Source: Guadua angustifolia
Taxonomy: Eukaryota > Streptophyta > Magnoliopsida > Poales > Poaceae
Length of the DNA: 64,000 bases
NCBI GenBank assembly: GCA_036346375.1
Contig: CM070508.1
Coordinates: 11,650,852-11,714,851, forward strand
Direction: 5' to 3'
Both the position numbers and the translations under genes were made by a program. The notes below the pieces were generated by a model that saw only the letters and a list, made by a program, of their open reading frames with translations, had not been told where the DNA came from and ran no database searches. Below, piece after piece: positions 22,616-34,400 of this stretch; positions within the stretch are counted from its first letter, which is position 1; each line of letters opens with the position of its first letter.

Positions 22616-25068
22616 ATATTGCCATCGCATGGGTGCATGCAAGTGAAAGCCCTAATGTGATGTCCTTACCTTTTCTATCGCTTTATTGTGATCTAGCCCA
22701 TCACGTTGAGTTCAGCCTCGTGATTCGGTCATAACCGCCTCATCGTTGTCGAGTTCCGCCCCGATGTAAGACTAATCTCCGGATCGATGTCGATCCCATC
22801 CGCCCTTGTCTTATCCTTAAAATCTAATCGCCATTAACCTAGAATTCATTCGTGGTCTTGGTCGATAGACCATTAGCCATATGACATATTCTTGTGCTAG
22901 ACTTAGTCTATCGGTCTATCTTCCTTTTGGTTGATGTGCCGCCGATCAACAAAAGTCAACCTCAAGCATCCGCTAGTTCATGGCGTAACTAACGAACTTC
23001 GTGGACCGGCCTATAGATCGAGAGTCCATATGACATCGGCTATCCAATCAAGATAATAACTTCGAGGAAATATTCTTCGGGATATTATTCCTTCTTTCAA
23101 TGTTATTAATCTTTCTCTTCTGTATTTTCCCAAAGCCGTTTCTTTTGTCTAATCATCGACCTAATCCATTCAAGTTCCTAATTTCATCTAAGCCTTTGTG
23201 CCCAATGCTATTCATTCTTAATTTGGAGTTTACTTGATTTGCCTTTTGAGTTTTGTTGTATTTGTGTTTGTTTATCGTTAGACGCGTTGTTTTAAGTCGC
23301 CTAAGGAGCTAAGAATCAAGCAAGCGGAGATTGAAGATCGAGTATCAAGGATCAAGATAAAAGAGTAAAGAATAATAAAAATTGCAAGGGCTGCAAGTTG
23401 TGCTTTGACCATATTGATCCCATGTTTTAAAATTATTTCGCTTGAAATTATTGCATGCTAGTTTGAAATAAATGATTTCAATTAATGCAGGATTAGATAA
23501 TCAACCTACTTGTTATTGCCACCTTGTCTCTATTATTTGTATGCCATGATTCATTTGTCACCCTAGATTGTGGGTTAATAGTTGGACATTAATAATTTGC
23601 CAACATGGGATAATTAGACCGTATGTAGTGTGCTTAGCCCCGCCACGAGATTTGTCATGATTTTGGAAAAATTAAAGTTAATATTGACTTAATGAGATAT
23701 GGAACGTGTTTCTGAGAATGTGACATGTGTTATTGAGTTGATGATAGCACGTGGTGCAAGGTAAAGGACTGGGGTGGGAAAGTGATTTAGACTAAGGCAA
23801 GTGGCAAGATTGTTTCAGGGCCAAGAGTGGCAATTGGGGTCGACGGTATTATGACATGTTGATGTGATGAACTTTTGATTAGTCTTGCCTCGGCCAACTA
23901 AGGACTTAACCTTGCGAGCCTTTGACCTGAAGTCTTTCATACAACCACAAGTTCCTAATGGGACGGACCTAGTGAGTAAACCGTGAAATCTATTCTTTGG
24001 CATCTGCTGGGTGGTGTGAGGTCCTGAGAAGCGGAATGAGAACTCACATGGCGCAAGAGGGGGCCCCGGTGTGGTAACCATCCCTCCAAAGTGTTGAAAC
24101 CTTAGCGGCAAGATCGAGTTTAGATGAAACTTTGGAAAGGCTTTGTTATGATCGCTCATTCGCGATACTCTTGTATGGCGATTCACTACCGACGTGGTGA
24201 GTTGATTATATCTTGTGGGTAAAGTGTATAACCTCTCGCAGAGTGTAAAACTATTCAATAGCCGTGTTTCACTAGATTGAGCATTGCTCGGGATTACAAA
24301 TAAGGGTTAGATTTTGATAAAAATGAGGCGGGAATGTGGATAACGTGATATGGAACTTGGTTAAGGATGAGAAATGCTTCACTTGAGAATGATTGCTAAA
24401 TTTATTATTGGTATTACTTGTTTTATCGCTTATCTATTTATGATTAATTGTGAATGCCGCTTATTGCAAAAGAACCATTCACCATTCCTTTGGAATAAGC
24501 CATGCATGTAGTAATAGAACTCGCATTCTCAGGCATGACTTGTTGAGTCTGGTTGTGTACTCACCCTTGCTTTAACAAAACATCACCAGCTTGAGGAGAA
24601 GTCTTTGTCTTCAAGAAGGAGAAGTTCGCAAGAAGGCGATTATCTAGGAGTCGAACCCCGTCGGATGCCTCGTGGTATATTGGAGGGTTCACCGACGCTC
24701 TTCTTCGCTCCGCTATTTATTTGGAGTTGAAGCCGTCAAGGCCTCACATGTGTAAGGTTGACCTTAAGGTCGCCCAATAGTTTATATTTTACAATTGTGT
24801 TACTTTTATTATTCCGTTGCAGTATGATTGTGATATTCATCTATGTTGAGGCTGTCGTGCACTAGCGTGATCCTCGACTAGTGCAGAATACACAGAGGGT
24901 CCGGATTTGCACATTCGGGTCCCGACAATCAACGATCTAGAACCATACAAATCAGATAACCAGATGGCATTCTCTAACAACTCCACACAAAGAAAAAGCT
25001 CTAGATTAGTGGCAAAGGCAAAATCCAGATTAGGAGCCAACAAAGGAACAATTCAATTAGCTCAAGAA

Positions 25069-25457
25069 TGTGAGAGTATTGATATGGTGTTTCTATTGAG
25101 GAAGTATCAGGTAGGGATTACAAGGTTCGCCGCCGCCGATCGCCACCAAAACTGATCAACACCGCCACCAACAACGCCGCCCCTGATCTGCTATCTCACG
25201 TCTATATATATATGGTCATGTTTTCTTTTCACCCCACACACATCTCACGCAATATTTACAACACCTTTGCCACACAGCAGTAGGACTACTTGCCGCACCA
25301 TTCTGGCCCAGCAACCCGCATGTTGGGCTTATGGGCTCTCTTGGTTCTCCGGACTGGATCACCATGTATCGATTCTTCAGTCCTTCCCTCCACTTGCTCT
25401 GGTCTTGAGTCTTGTAATCTTCCCTTCTGAGCTGCATGCCCTGGTTGTACGCTAACA
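25069..25457 (-). repeat. 3' LTR of the Reina-like element
   Basis: It starts tgtgagagtattgatatgg and ends ggttgtacgctaaca on the plus strand. It is 389 bp, matching 30338-30726 almost base for base. It lies downstream of pol in the direction of transcription. Confidence 0.92.
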
Positions 25458-25458
25458 T

Positions 25459-25470
25459 CCCTCCCCCCTT
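25459..25470 (-). promoter_or_regulatory. Polypurine tract of the Reina-like element
   Basis: The minus strand reads aaggggggaggg directly next to the 3' LTR. This is the primer site for plus-strand DNA synthesis. Confidence 0.75.
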
Positions 25471-25489
25471 GATAGGCAGCTTGTCCCCA

Positions 25490-26962
25490 AGCTGGTGCTC
25501 CAGGAAACTGCTGCTTCATGAGGACTTCATCTTCCCAGGTCGCCATGGACGCCGGCCAGGAGGACCAATGCACAAGTAATTGAGGTATGACTTTGCCAGC
25601 GCGATGACATAAACGACGATCCAGAAAATGTATTGGGTAACGTAAATTCTGTTCAAGATCAGGAATGGTATCACTGACCTGAACAGGTGCTCCTTTTGCT
25701 GGTTTAAGGAGCGAAACGTGAAATACGGGGTGTACTGAGCTTGACGCAGGGAGCTGCAGTTGATAAGCTACTGCATTAATCTTGCGAGTAATTTGATAGG
25801 GTCCAAAATAGCGAAAAGCTAGCTTGTAGTTAGCTCGCGAGGCCACAGATGCTTGTGCATACGGCTGGAATTTGACGTAAACCCAGTCACCAACTTCAAA
25901 ACTGCGCTCAGAACGATGTTTATCTGCTTGCTGTTTCATTCGATGTTGAGCACGTTCCAGATGAAACTTCACAAGAGAATTCATATGAGCACGGTGCTGG
26001 AGCCATTCTTGTAAGTCTGGAGTAGTGCAAACATCATTAGAAACAATACCAAAATGGTTGGGAGGGTGACCGTACAGAACCTCAAATGGTGTTGTCTTCA
26101 GAGCCGAGTGGAAACTGGTGTTGTACCAAAATTCAGCCAAGTATATCCATTTGATCCACTGCTTCGGACAAGCGTGAACAAAACACCGGAGATAAGCTTC
26201 AAGACACTGATTGACTCGTTCAGTTTGTCCATCTGATTGTGGGTGATAAGCACTACTCATCCGAAGTGAGGTTCCTGACAACTTGAATAGCTCCTGCCAA
26301 AAATGACTAATGAAAATTTTATCACGATCAGAGATCAGAGCTTGAGGCATTCCATGAAGTCTGTACACATTGGACATATATGCTTGGGCCACTGTAAGGG
26401 CTGTAAAAGGATGAGACAAAGGTACGAAATGGGCGAATTTTGAAAATTTATCAACTACAACCAAAATGCAATTGTAGGACTGTGCTCTCGGCAAGCCTTC
26501 AATGAAATCTAGAGTCACTGTTTGCCACGCATGTTCTGGAATCGGCAGAGGAAGTAAAAGTCCTGGGTATTTCGCTCTATCCGGCTTGGCTTGTTGACAG
26601 ACCGGACATGCAGTGACAAATCGATGCACACTCTTCTTTAGTGATGGCCAAGCAAAAAGCTGCTTGACGCGACGATAGGTGACAGGAAAACCCGAATGAC
26701 CCCCTAGAGCACTGTCATGAAGAGCACACAGTAATTTGTTTTGTAAATCAGAGTTGGTGCCGATCCAGATTCTACCTTTGAACCGAAGAAGACCATCGTG
26801 CAGAGAAAAATAGGGAACCTTGGCGCCGACTGAGAGCTCTGTTAGAATTTTCTGGGTGGCCGGATCGTTGTGATAGCCCTGAACAACTTGTTCCAACCAC
26901 ACTGGTTTACATATGGAAACTGCATTATTGGCCAAACATTGCTCCTCCTTGTCAGGACCCAT
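25490..26962 (-). pseudogene. Integrase with chromodomain, Reina-like element
   Basis: The reading frame runs from about 26962 to 25286; the last part extends into the LTR. Domains in order: an HHCC-type N-terminal zinc region ending CPVCQQAKPDRAKYPG; the catalytic core with TLDFIEGLPRAQ, VVVDKFSKFAHF, LISDRDKIFISHFW and AYHPQSDGQTERVNQ; then a C-terminal region ending in HFLDRRLCHRAG and LLVHWSSWPASMATWED. The last is a chromodomain-like tail, which in chromoviruses directs integration to particular chromatin. The core looks intact. It is cut from the upstream RNase H only by an in-frame stop (TAA near 27011) right before KGQENRVADALSRHP, so the original was one polyprotein. Confidence 0.88.
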
Positions 26963-27010
26963 AGCGGGATGACGGGAAAGTGCATCAGCGACACGATTTT
27001 CTTGGCCTTT

Positions 27011-28216
27011 TTATCTCGACCAGAACTGCAGCCCCAAGAGCTTGGTGACCGCTTTTTGCTGAAGAGGAGATGTGAGTCTTTGATCCAGTAAGTGAGTAAG
27101 ACTTTGGTGGTCTGTCTTGAGCACAAAAGGAGCATGTTGGAGGTATGGCCGCCACTGATCTATAGCGAATAAAACAGCCAAAAATTCCTTCTCGTAGGTG
27201 GACAACCCTTGATTTCGGGGACCAAGCGCTTTACTGATAAAAGCAATAGGATGTCCTTTTTGTTGAAGCACTGCACCTATTCCTTTGTCACTCGCATCTG
27301 ATTCAATGACAAATGGTTGCGAAAAATCAAGTAGTGCTAATACCGGCGCAGTTACCAGAGCTTGTTTGAGTGCCAAAAATGATTGCTGAGCTTCATGTGT
27401 CCAAAGAAACTGCTGCCCTTTCTTAAGAAGGTTGGTTAAGGGTTTACTGATAATGCCAAAGCCTTGCACAAAGCGCCTATAATAGCCCGCCATGCCCAGA
27501 AAACTCCGGATATGTTTCACACAGGTCGGAACTGGCCACTTTTGGATCACCGAAATTTTGGAAGGATCTGTCGCCACCCCCTGAGAACTGACAATATGTC
27601 CGAGAAACTCAAGTTTGCTCTGAGCAAAACTGCATTTGGAAACCTTCAAATGGAGCTGATGCTGGCTAAGAAGTGTAAAAACTTGGCGCAAATGAGTTAT
27701 ATGAATATCCATGGATGGACTGTATATTAACACATCATCTATAAAAACCACAACACACTTACGAAGCAACGGCGCTAGCACAAAGTTCATAAAACTTTGG
27801 AAGGTTGCTGGAGCTCCAGTCAACCCAAATGACATTACCTTGTATTCATAATGGCCACTATGCGTTTGAAACGCTGTTTTATATTCATCGCCTTCTTTGA
27901 TTCGTATCTGGTGATACCCCGAGCGATGATCCAATTTAGATAATACTGTTGCACCGGCTAACTCATCCAACAACTCATCCAGGATAGGCATGGGATATTT
28001 GTTCTTAACTGTGTGGGCATTCAATCGTCTGTAATCCACACATAAGCGCCATTCGCCGTCTTTCTTCTTAACCAAAAGGACTGGGGATGCAAAAGGACTG
28101 GAGCTGTATTGGATTACCCCGGTAGACAACATTTCCTGAACTTGTTTCTCTATTTCATTCTTTTGTTGAGGAGTGTATCTGTAGGGTCTCAAACGAAATG
28201 GCTGAACACCTGGCAA
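27011..28216 (-). pseudogene. Reverse transcriptase and RNase H, Reina-like element
   Basis: This is an open frame of about 400 codons. Motifs: WRLCVDYRRLNAHTVKNKYP, LSKLDHRSGYHQIRI, FGLTGAPATFQSFMN and the catalytic FIDDVLIYS (a FIDD form of the YxDD box). RNase H follows with FVIESDASDKGIGAVL, GHPIAFISKAL, YEKEFLAVLFAI and LKTDHQSLTHLL. The apparent start at 28216 is a TTG within the polyprotein and not a true start. Upstream, the join to the protease region (28216-28382) contains stops and a frame change. Catalytic residues appear preserved. Confidence 0.9.
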
Positions 28217-28381
28217 AAGAGGAATAGAGTGGTTGAAATCCTCGCGAGGAGGTAAACCGGTGGCGGTAGCTGAAATAGATGATCAAACTCGCTACCAAGT
28301 GGGCAATTTCAGCAGAATTTCAGTGTTGTGACCAATTTGGTGATCACGAAAGTTCCAACAGCTTGCTCAACAACTTGTTCC

Positions 28382-30250
28382 TCAAGAGAGCATCCATTGA
28401 AGTCCCGATATTGTCGGACAGTGAGTAGTTGTCGGCGTGATTCCCTGCAGCTTGACAGACTGATTCCGATAAGAGAATGACAAAGTCTTGAGTCCCCAAT
28501 GAATGTGCATCGGGCTGTGTTTCGCAAGCCAATCCATTCCAAGGATTATATCATACCCACTCAATGGCAGAACATTCAAATTGGACACGAATGTATAACC
28601 TTGGCAGAGCCAATTGCAGTGTGGAAGAAATGAATGACAATGCAGTATGCCACCATCAGCAACTCTGACATTGACTGGTGTGGGTAATTGCTGAACGCCA
28701 GACATGCCTGGGAGTAAATGACTGCCAACATAACTGCTGGAGCTTCCAGAATCTACCAACATTAACACTTCTTGACAGTGTACTAAACCTCTTAGTCGGA
28801 TGGTGTTACAGCCTTCAGAACCTGACACTGCTTCACAAGAAATGGCCAGTGCTTGCTCAGTGATGGTTTCTGGAGTTGTTCCCTCTTGGTACGGACATGA
28901 AGCTTCCGACCTGATATCTTCATCAGATTCTTTGGCTATCGCCCACATTTCTTCAACAAGATGTAGAGGCACTGTAGCAGCGCAACGATGAGTATGGCCC
29001 CAACGCTCCCCACATTTATAGCACAGTCCTTTTGCTTTCCGATATGCCATTAAGGCAGACATTCTATCTTCAGAAGGTCTTGGTCGAGATAGCGGTCCCT
29101 GTTTCCTTTCCTCTGTCGGTGCATTCATTCCTATTTTGGACGCTGGAGGGGGTGGTAGAGCCATGGGCATTGGTCGACTCTGAGGTCGAGTTGGTACAGC
29201 CACCTCGACACGACGACCTTCACGTCTCGGATGAAATGCCAATACGTCTTCCTGCAAGATCGCAAGTGCACTAGCAGTATCAAGGTCCTTGGGGCGTTGA
29301 ATAACAACGACAGAACGGATGTCCTCTTTGAGACCATCGACAAACCGAGTGGTAAGGAATTCATTATGTATATTACTATCATAAGCTAAGAGTTGATGCA
29401 CCAAAGTATCAAACTGTTCAATATATTCTGACACCGTTCCCAACTGATGAATATGTAAGAATTTGCGGATTAGAGAACCATGTTGATCCCTGCCGAATCT
29501 ATTAGACAGCGCTATACCCAATTCCTCCCAAGTCATATGAAAAACGCGGTTATCCATGGATTGCAACCAGAAGATTGCAGGCCCTTCAAAGCTTAACGTG
29601 GCTAAACGAACCCAAATTTCTTCAGGTACAGAATAGAATGCAAAAAAAATTTCGCAACGGTTTTTCCACAACTTAGGGTTAGAACCATCGAAGGCAGGTA
29701 AATTGACTTGTGGCAGATTCGGCCCCAGACTTTGGGCCATGGATGCGAAAGTAGACACAGGTGTCGAACTGGATTGACATTGAAGATTATGCAGTGGAGT
29801 CGGGAACTTGATACCTGTGACCGGAGGAGGCACCGGGGTATCACCGACCCCCATGCCCGCACTCCGGTGAAGATGAAACTCGCGGTGGCCCATATGCCCG
29901 GACGTCGCCGCACTCGGCGTAACTCCCAGATGAACGGAAGCAGACGTCCCCATCTTGTTTCCTTCATGGATTTCTGTCGGTCCTTCAGGAAACTTCGCAA
30001 GAACCCGGCCGATTTGAGTTTTCAGATCCGTCACCGAGGTATGCAGTTCCGCCACCCTTCCTTCCACGCTTGGCTTCCATGCCTCGATCAACTCATGGTC
30101 TTCGGTCAATTTCCGAAGAGAATCGTCGACGCGGCGTATGTACTGTTGAACATCCGAAACCATCTGGCGAGTCTCCTCTTCCTTCTTGTTGTTCTCCTCG
30201 AGTTTGGCTAGGATCGTCGTCAGAGGATCATCAACGCGTGGTGGTGCCAT
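28382..30250 (-). CDS. Gag-protease, Reina-like element, 622 aa
   Basis: It starts at an ATG 74 bp beyond the primer site (MAPPRVDDPLTTIL). An N-terminal coiled-coil-like stretch (KLEENNKKEEETRQM) is followed by the retrotransposon gag region (NLPAFDGSNPKLWKNRCE, then WVRLATLSFEGPAIFWLQSM, LTTRFVDGL). A CCHC zinc knuckle (CYKCGERWGHTHRC) comes next. The retropepsin-like aspartic protease has VDSGSSSSYVG and, near the end, DIILGMDWLAKHSP. Gag forms the particle and the protease matures it. The frame ends with MDALL-like sequence at 28382 where pol should continue, so the polyprotein is broken here in this copy. Confidence 0.88.
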   Translation of the reverse strand: MAPPRVDDPLTTILAKLEENNKKEEETRQMVSDVQQYIRRVDDSLRKLTEDHELIEAWKPSVEGRVAELHTSVTDLKTQIGRVLAKFPEGPTEIHEGNKMGTSASVHLGVTPSAATSGHMGHREFHLHRSAGMGVGDTPVPPPVTGIKFPTPLHNLQCQSSSTPVSTFASMAQSLGPNLPQVNLPAFDGSNPKLWKNRCEIFFAFYSVPEEIWVRLATLSFEGPAIFWLQSMDNRVFHMTWEELGIALSNRFGRDQHGSLIRKFLHIHQLGTVSEYIEQFDTLVHQLLAYDSNIHNEFLTTRFVDGLKEDIRSVVVIQRPKDLDTASALAILQEDVLAFHPRREGRRVEVAVPTRPQSRPMPMALPPPPASKIGMNAPTEERKQGPLSRPRPSEDRMSALMAYRKAKGLCYKCGERWGHTHRCAATVPLHLVEEMWAIAKESDEDIRSEASCPYQEGTTPETITEQALAISCEAVSGSEGCNTIRLRGLVHCQEVLMLVDSGSSSSYVGSHLLPGMSGVQQLPTPVNVRVADGGILHCHSFLPHCNWLCQGYTFVSNLNVLPLSGYDIILGMDWLAKHSPMHIHWGLKTLSFSYRNQSVKLQGITPTTTHCPTISGLQWMLS

Positions 30251-30323
30251 GGATACCTTCCGGGTTTGGAATCTGGTAAAGTGATCGTGATTCGTCTCCA
30301 GATTGCCACAGCCGAGGAAGCAA

Positions 30324-30335
30324 GCTCTGATACCA
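30324..30335 (-). promoter_or_regulatory. Primer binding site (tRNA-Met), Reina-like element
   Basis: The minus strand reads tggtatcagagc two bases inside the 5' LTR. It is complementary to the 3' end of initiator tRNA-Met and primes minus-strand synthesis. Confidence 0.88.
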
Positions 30336-30337
30336 AA

Positions 30338-30726
30338 TGTGAGAGTATTGATATGGTGTTTCTATTGAGGAAGTATCAGGTAGGGATTACAAGGTTCGCC
30401 GCCGCCGATCGCCACCAAAACTGATCAACACCACCACCAACAACGCCGCCCCTGATCTGCTATCTCACGTCTATATATATATGGTCATGTTTTCTTTTCA
30501 CCCCACACACATCTCACGCAATATTTACAACACCTTTGCCACACAGCAGTAGGACTACTTGCCGCACCATTCTGGCCCAGCAACCCGCATGTTGGGCTTA
30601 TGGGCTCTCTTGGTTCTCCGGACTGGATCACCATGTATCGATTCTTCAGTCCTTCCCTCCACTTGCTCTGGTCTTGAGTCTTGTAATCTTCCCTTCTGAG
30701 CTGCATGCCCTGGTTGTACGCTAACA
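30338..30726 (-). repeat. 5' LTR of the Reina-like element
   Basis: This is the 389-bp copy of 25069-25457, adjacent to the primer site, so it is the promoter-bearing LTR. It differs visibly from the 3' LTR at one base (cacc-a-ccacc versus cacc-g-ccacc). Confidence 0.92.
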
Positions 30727-31059
30727 AAGAACTGCTAACTACAAAACTCAAAGACCTAAGCCCCCTAGCACAAAACGATAACTCACATGAAGATTTATTT
30801 GAACAGCTGGCTAGACATTTCGAAAGACCAATCACCAAGGAGAAGATGGAGGCCATCCTGGAGCTGGTGAACCACGGCAATACCAAGCATAGGGGCAAAA
30901 AGAAAACGGGCAAGGTGGTCCCGGCGACAAAGACAAGCCTCGTCTGAAGGTATGATCTAGCGAGGTTGACCAGAATGTAGATGGTTCTCATGTTTCAAAA
31001 AATGTTAGCTGTTCGGGTGAGCAGATGGAAGGTAATTGCAGGCGAACAATGTATCTTAG

Positions 31060-31315
31060 TTGGTGGTCTTTTAATCGGCAAGGCCTGGTTAGCTGTTGAC
31101 AGTAGTGTTTCTGGGGAAGTATGGGCCAGTAGGCCTTTGTATCGTAATTTCGAGTGCGCTGGTTGCCTGGGGTTAATGCCCAGTGATATTGTTGTATTGG
31201 TAGTTATCGGCAAGGCCTGGTTAATGCCCAATAGCGCTTCTGGTGAAGTATGGGTCAATAGGCCCTTGTATCGTAGTTACAAGTGCGCTTGCTGCCTAGG
31301 GTTAATGCCCAGAGA
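31060..31315. repeat. Tandem duplication in the LINE spacer, period about 130 bp
   Basis: The segment atcggcaaggcctggtta to gggttaatgcccag (31074-31190) is repeated as atcggcaaggcctggttaat to gggttaatgcccag (31206-31311). It shares gaagtatggg and aggcctttgtatcgta. It lies between LINE ORF1 and ORF2. The ORFs across it look repetitive and are not called. Confidence 0.75.
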
Positions 31316-31404
31316 AGATGTTCTATTGGTACTACGTATTTTAGCACTATGTTTGAAATCTAATGTAAGTCTAGTACCCCCTGAAGTGGTATGTCCAGTT
31401 TCTA

Positions 31405-34400
31405 ATGTCAGCAAATTGTACGGTTCTCTCATGGAATGTTAGAGGATTAAACGATCCAGCTAAGCGGGAAAGCATCAAGCGTTTCATTCTGTCAAGCGGT
31501 GCTACAATTGTGCGTCTCCAGGAAGCGAAAAAGTCAACTGGACAATAGGTTTGCTAAATGAAACATTGGGGCCGAGACTAGCTACCCAGACTACCTGTAT
31601 ACCATCCAATGGATCCTCTGGTGGAATACTGCTTGCGGCTTTGGACGATATTTATGACCTCTAGAATACTAGAATCACACCGCATACAATCACCGCAATG
31701 CTAACCTCGAGATATGATGCGGCGGCATGGGACATCACTGGAGTGTATGGACCGCAATCGGACGTGGACAAAAGAAATTTCCTTGCTGAGCTAGAAGCAC
31801 TCAATGGAACAGTACTATCCATGTGGTTGATGTTAGGGGATTTCAATCTCATCAGACAAAGGAATGAAAAGAACAGAGGCCCGACAAATAGGAGAATGAT
31901 GCAACGCTTCAATCACACCATCAATAGACTACAACTATTGGAACTTGACCTACAAGGTCACAGATTCACGTGGTTAAATGAACAAAATCAGCCTACCATG
32001 ACAAGAATAGACCGATTCCTGACAACAACAGAATGGCATGAGGCCTTCCCGAATGTAGACCTGAGCGCAATGGTGACTATGACATCTGATCATTGCCCAC
32101 TTCTAATGCAAGGAAATACAATCTTCCAATACTTTAAGGGTTTTCGTTTTGAAGCTTGCTGGACCACGATGCCGGGGTTCTAAGAGACAGTGGCTCAATC
32201 CTGGGCACAGCTGGTCCATACATCCGACGCTTTGCTAAAGTTGAATATCAAAATGAGTAGAACAGCTAAGGTATTAAAAACTTGGAGGAGAAAAACTTTT
32301 GCAAATTTAGCGTTGCAAACAGCGTTGATTCATGTCACAATCACTATCCTTGAAAGCTCACAAGAAAGACGATCGCTATCTCAAGATGAGCTAGATCTCA
32401 GGAAAATTCTCAAAATCAAACTGCTCGGCCTAGCTGCCATACAGAAATCCAGGGCTAGACAACACTCTAGAGTAACAAACATTTGAATGGGGGACTCCAA
32501 TACCCGTTTCTTCCACTTAATAGCCAGTTCAAGAAGGCGTAGAAATCTTATCCGGGTCCTCCAAAGAGAAGATAAAGTAATGCTCACACAGCAAGAAAAA
32601 TTGAAAGAAGCATACCAGTATTTCAGAAAGAGATTGGGGGAACATGGAGTAAGGGACAAAGCTCTCCGTTGGAATTCCCTAGGCTACAATGCAAGGGACC
32701 TCAGCAATCTAGAGGCTCAGATCACTGATGCCGAGGTCATTAGCACCATTTAGGACCTACCAACCCAGAAAGCTCCAGGACCTGATGGGTATATTAGCAT
32801 TTCTACAAAACTTGTTTCAACACCATCAGAAACGATCTAGTGGAAGCAATAACTGAATTCTTCAATTTTCGCCATGAAATGCTGCACAAGTTTATTGAAG
32901 CAAACATTGTCCTACTACCGAAAACAGAACATGCAAATAGATTGGAATGCTTCAGGCCTATCAGCCTTATAAATAGCTTCATGAAAATTATCACCAAAAT
33001 ACTGGCAAATAGGCTTGCGCCCAAACTAGAAGAGTTGGTCTCAGTCTCACAGAACGCTTTTATAAAAAAGAGATGCAACCACGATAACTTCTCATACGTT
33101 CAAAGAGTAATCCGAAAGCTGCACAGAGAAAAAAGACCGGCTCTTTTCATCAAATTAGATATCTCGAAAGCCTTTGATTCACTGAACTGGACTTATCTTC
33201 TTGAAGTCCTACAGGCCCTAGGCTTTGGATGGAAATGGCGCGAATGGGTGGCTGCTATCCTTAGGACTTCATCTTCAAAGATTTTAATCAACGGGCAACC
33301 AACGGCGACAATAAGGCACGCGCGTGGCGTTCGATAAGGAGATCCTTTATCCCCATTACTATTCATCCTCGCAATTGATCCCCTACAAAGTATGCTTGAA
33401 TTAGCAGCGAATCGAGGTATCCTCAAACCGGTGCTTCCGACAACAGCAAAACTTCGCTGCTCATTGTACGCAGACGATGCTGGAATATTTTTAAATGCAA
33501 ATGCAGAAGAGCTGACAGGTCTTAATCGAATTCTGGAAATTTTTGGAAGGTGCTCGGGTCTGAAAATAAACATCTCCAAAACTGAAATCTACCCGATCAG
33601 ATGCCAAGATGACCTAGTACAAGAATTGTTGAACGTCTTTCCAGGAAAACTCTCAACCTTCCCAGGAAAGTATCTCGCCTCCCTTACACATCAGGCAGCT
33701 AAGAAGAGTCGAAATTCAACCTCTGATTGATAAAATGAACACCAGGATAGCGGGATGGAAAGGTAAGCTACTTTCCAGAGCCGGAAGGGAGACCCTGGTC
33801 AAATCCGTGCTTACATCACAACCAATATATCATATGACTGTCTTCCCAGCACAGAGGTGGCTAATTCGATGCATTGATAAACTTAGACGAAGTTTCTTTG
33901 GTGTGGGAAAGAATCGAAAAACTGTAGTGGGGGTCACTGCTTAATCAAATGGCCAGTAACCTGCTTACCAAAATCCAAAGGGGGACTAGGTATCGAGGAT
34001 ATGGAACGTTTTGCCCGAGCTCTTAGATTTCGGTGGCTTTGGTTCAGGTGGAAAAACAATGAAAGGGCCTGGACAGGACTTGATTTACCTTGTGATGAAA
34101 CGGATATAACCCTCTTCAATGCTTCAATGGTGGTCATGGTTGAAAATGGTAAATTAGCTGACTTTTGGAGATCAAGCTGGATACAAGGAAAAGCCCCAAA
34201 AAACATGGCACCGACCCTTTTCCAAATGGCAAGACGAAAGAACATCTCTGTTCAACAAGCGTTGGCAAATAACTACTGGATCCGATTTTGTACCCCGGTG
34301 AACTCTCAAAAGGAAATACGGGAGTTTGTAGAACTCCATGAAGCAATACGACGAATCACTAGAGAAGAAGAGAGGGATGATCAAATAATCTAGCGTTGGA

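Larger units (their letters stand above)
20950..24927 (+). mobile_element. Solo LTR, 3,978 bp
   Basis: The segment starts tgtaacatcccaaaatttgg and ends gggtcccgaca, the TG...CA form of an LTR. It is flanked by perfect 5-bp duplications atcaa (20945-20949 and 24928-24932). It lies in LINE ORF1, whose frame is restored by removing it. No gag, pol, primer site or second LTR is present, so the element was reduced to a single LTR by recombination. At almost 4 kb it is unusually long for an LTR. Internally it has a TATA box, a ccgccgccg microsatellite near 22070-22100, and repeats of ctaacgc/gttaacgcccaccg at 22510-22610. ORFs at 21212-21680 and 23815-24258 have no recognised domain. The family is unknown to me. 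Confidence 0.85.
25069..30726 (-). mobile_element. Ty3/gypsy chromovirus (Reina-like), full length, 5,658 bp
   Basis: Two 389-bp LTRs flank gag-pol on the minus strand. The TSD is aagaa on both sides (25064-25068 and 30727-30731). The LTRs are nearly identical (one clear substitution seen near 25164/30433), which indicates a recent insertion. A primer site and a polypurine tract are in place. The small total size, short LTRs and C-terminal chromodomain fit the Reina clade; that is inference from size and domains. The coding region has one break between protease and reverse transcriptase and one in-frame stop before integrase, so this copy is probably not autonomous. Confidence 0.92.
18784..30947 (+). 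pseudogene. LINE ORF1 (zinc knuckle, DUF4283-like), split by two LTR elements
   Basis: Coding segments lie at 18784-20949, 24928-25068 and 30732-30947. Two CCHC-type knuckles are visible: CFNCLSPEHVARFC (about 19194-19235) and, one frame over, CLHFGHKAIVC. A conserved domain (19440-19900) follows with RVYCAIST, ERAVVCLFDGNSHDVE, FNLNHGDFQLVKQFPEQFLI and FKFAAWSEH, typical of plant LINE ORF1 or DUF4283 proteins. Removing the solo LTR and one copy of atcaa restores the frame across CIN|DLEPYKSD. Removing the Ty3 element and one copy of aagaa restores QE|LLTTKLKD. The C-terminus ends GKVVPATKTSLV. There are stops at about 19967 and 20702, and frameshifts in between. The product would bind RNA in the LINE ribonucleoprotein. 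Confidence 0.75.
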
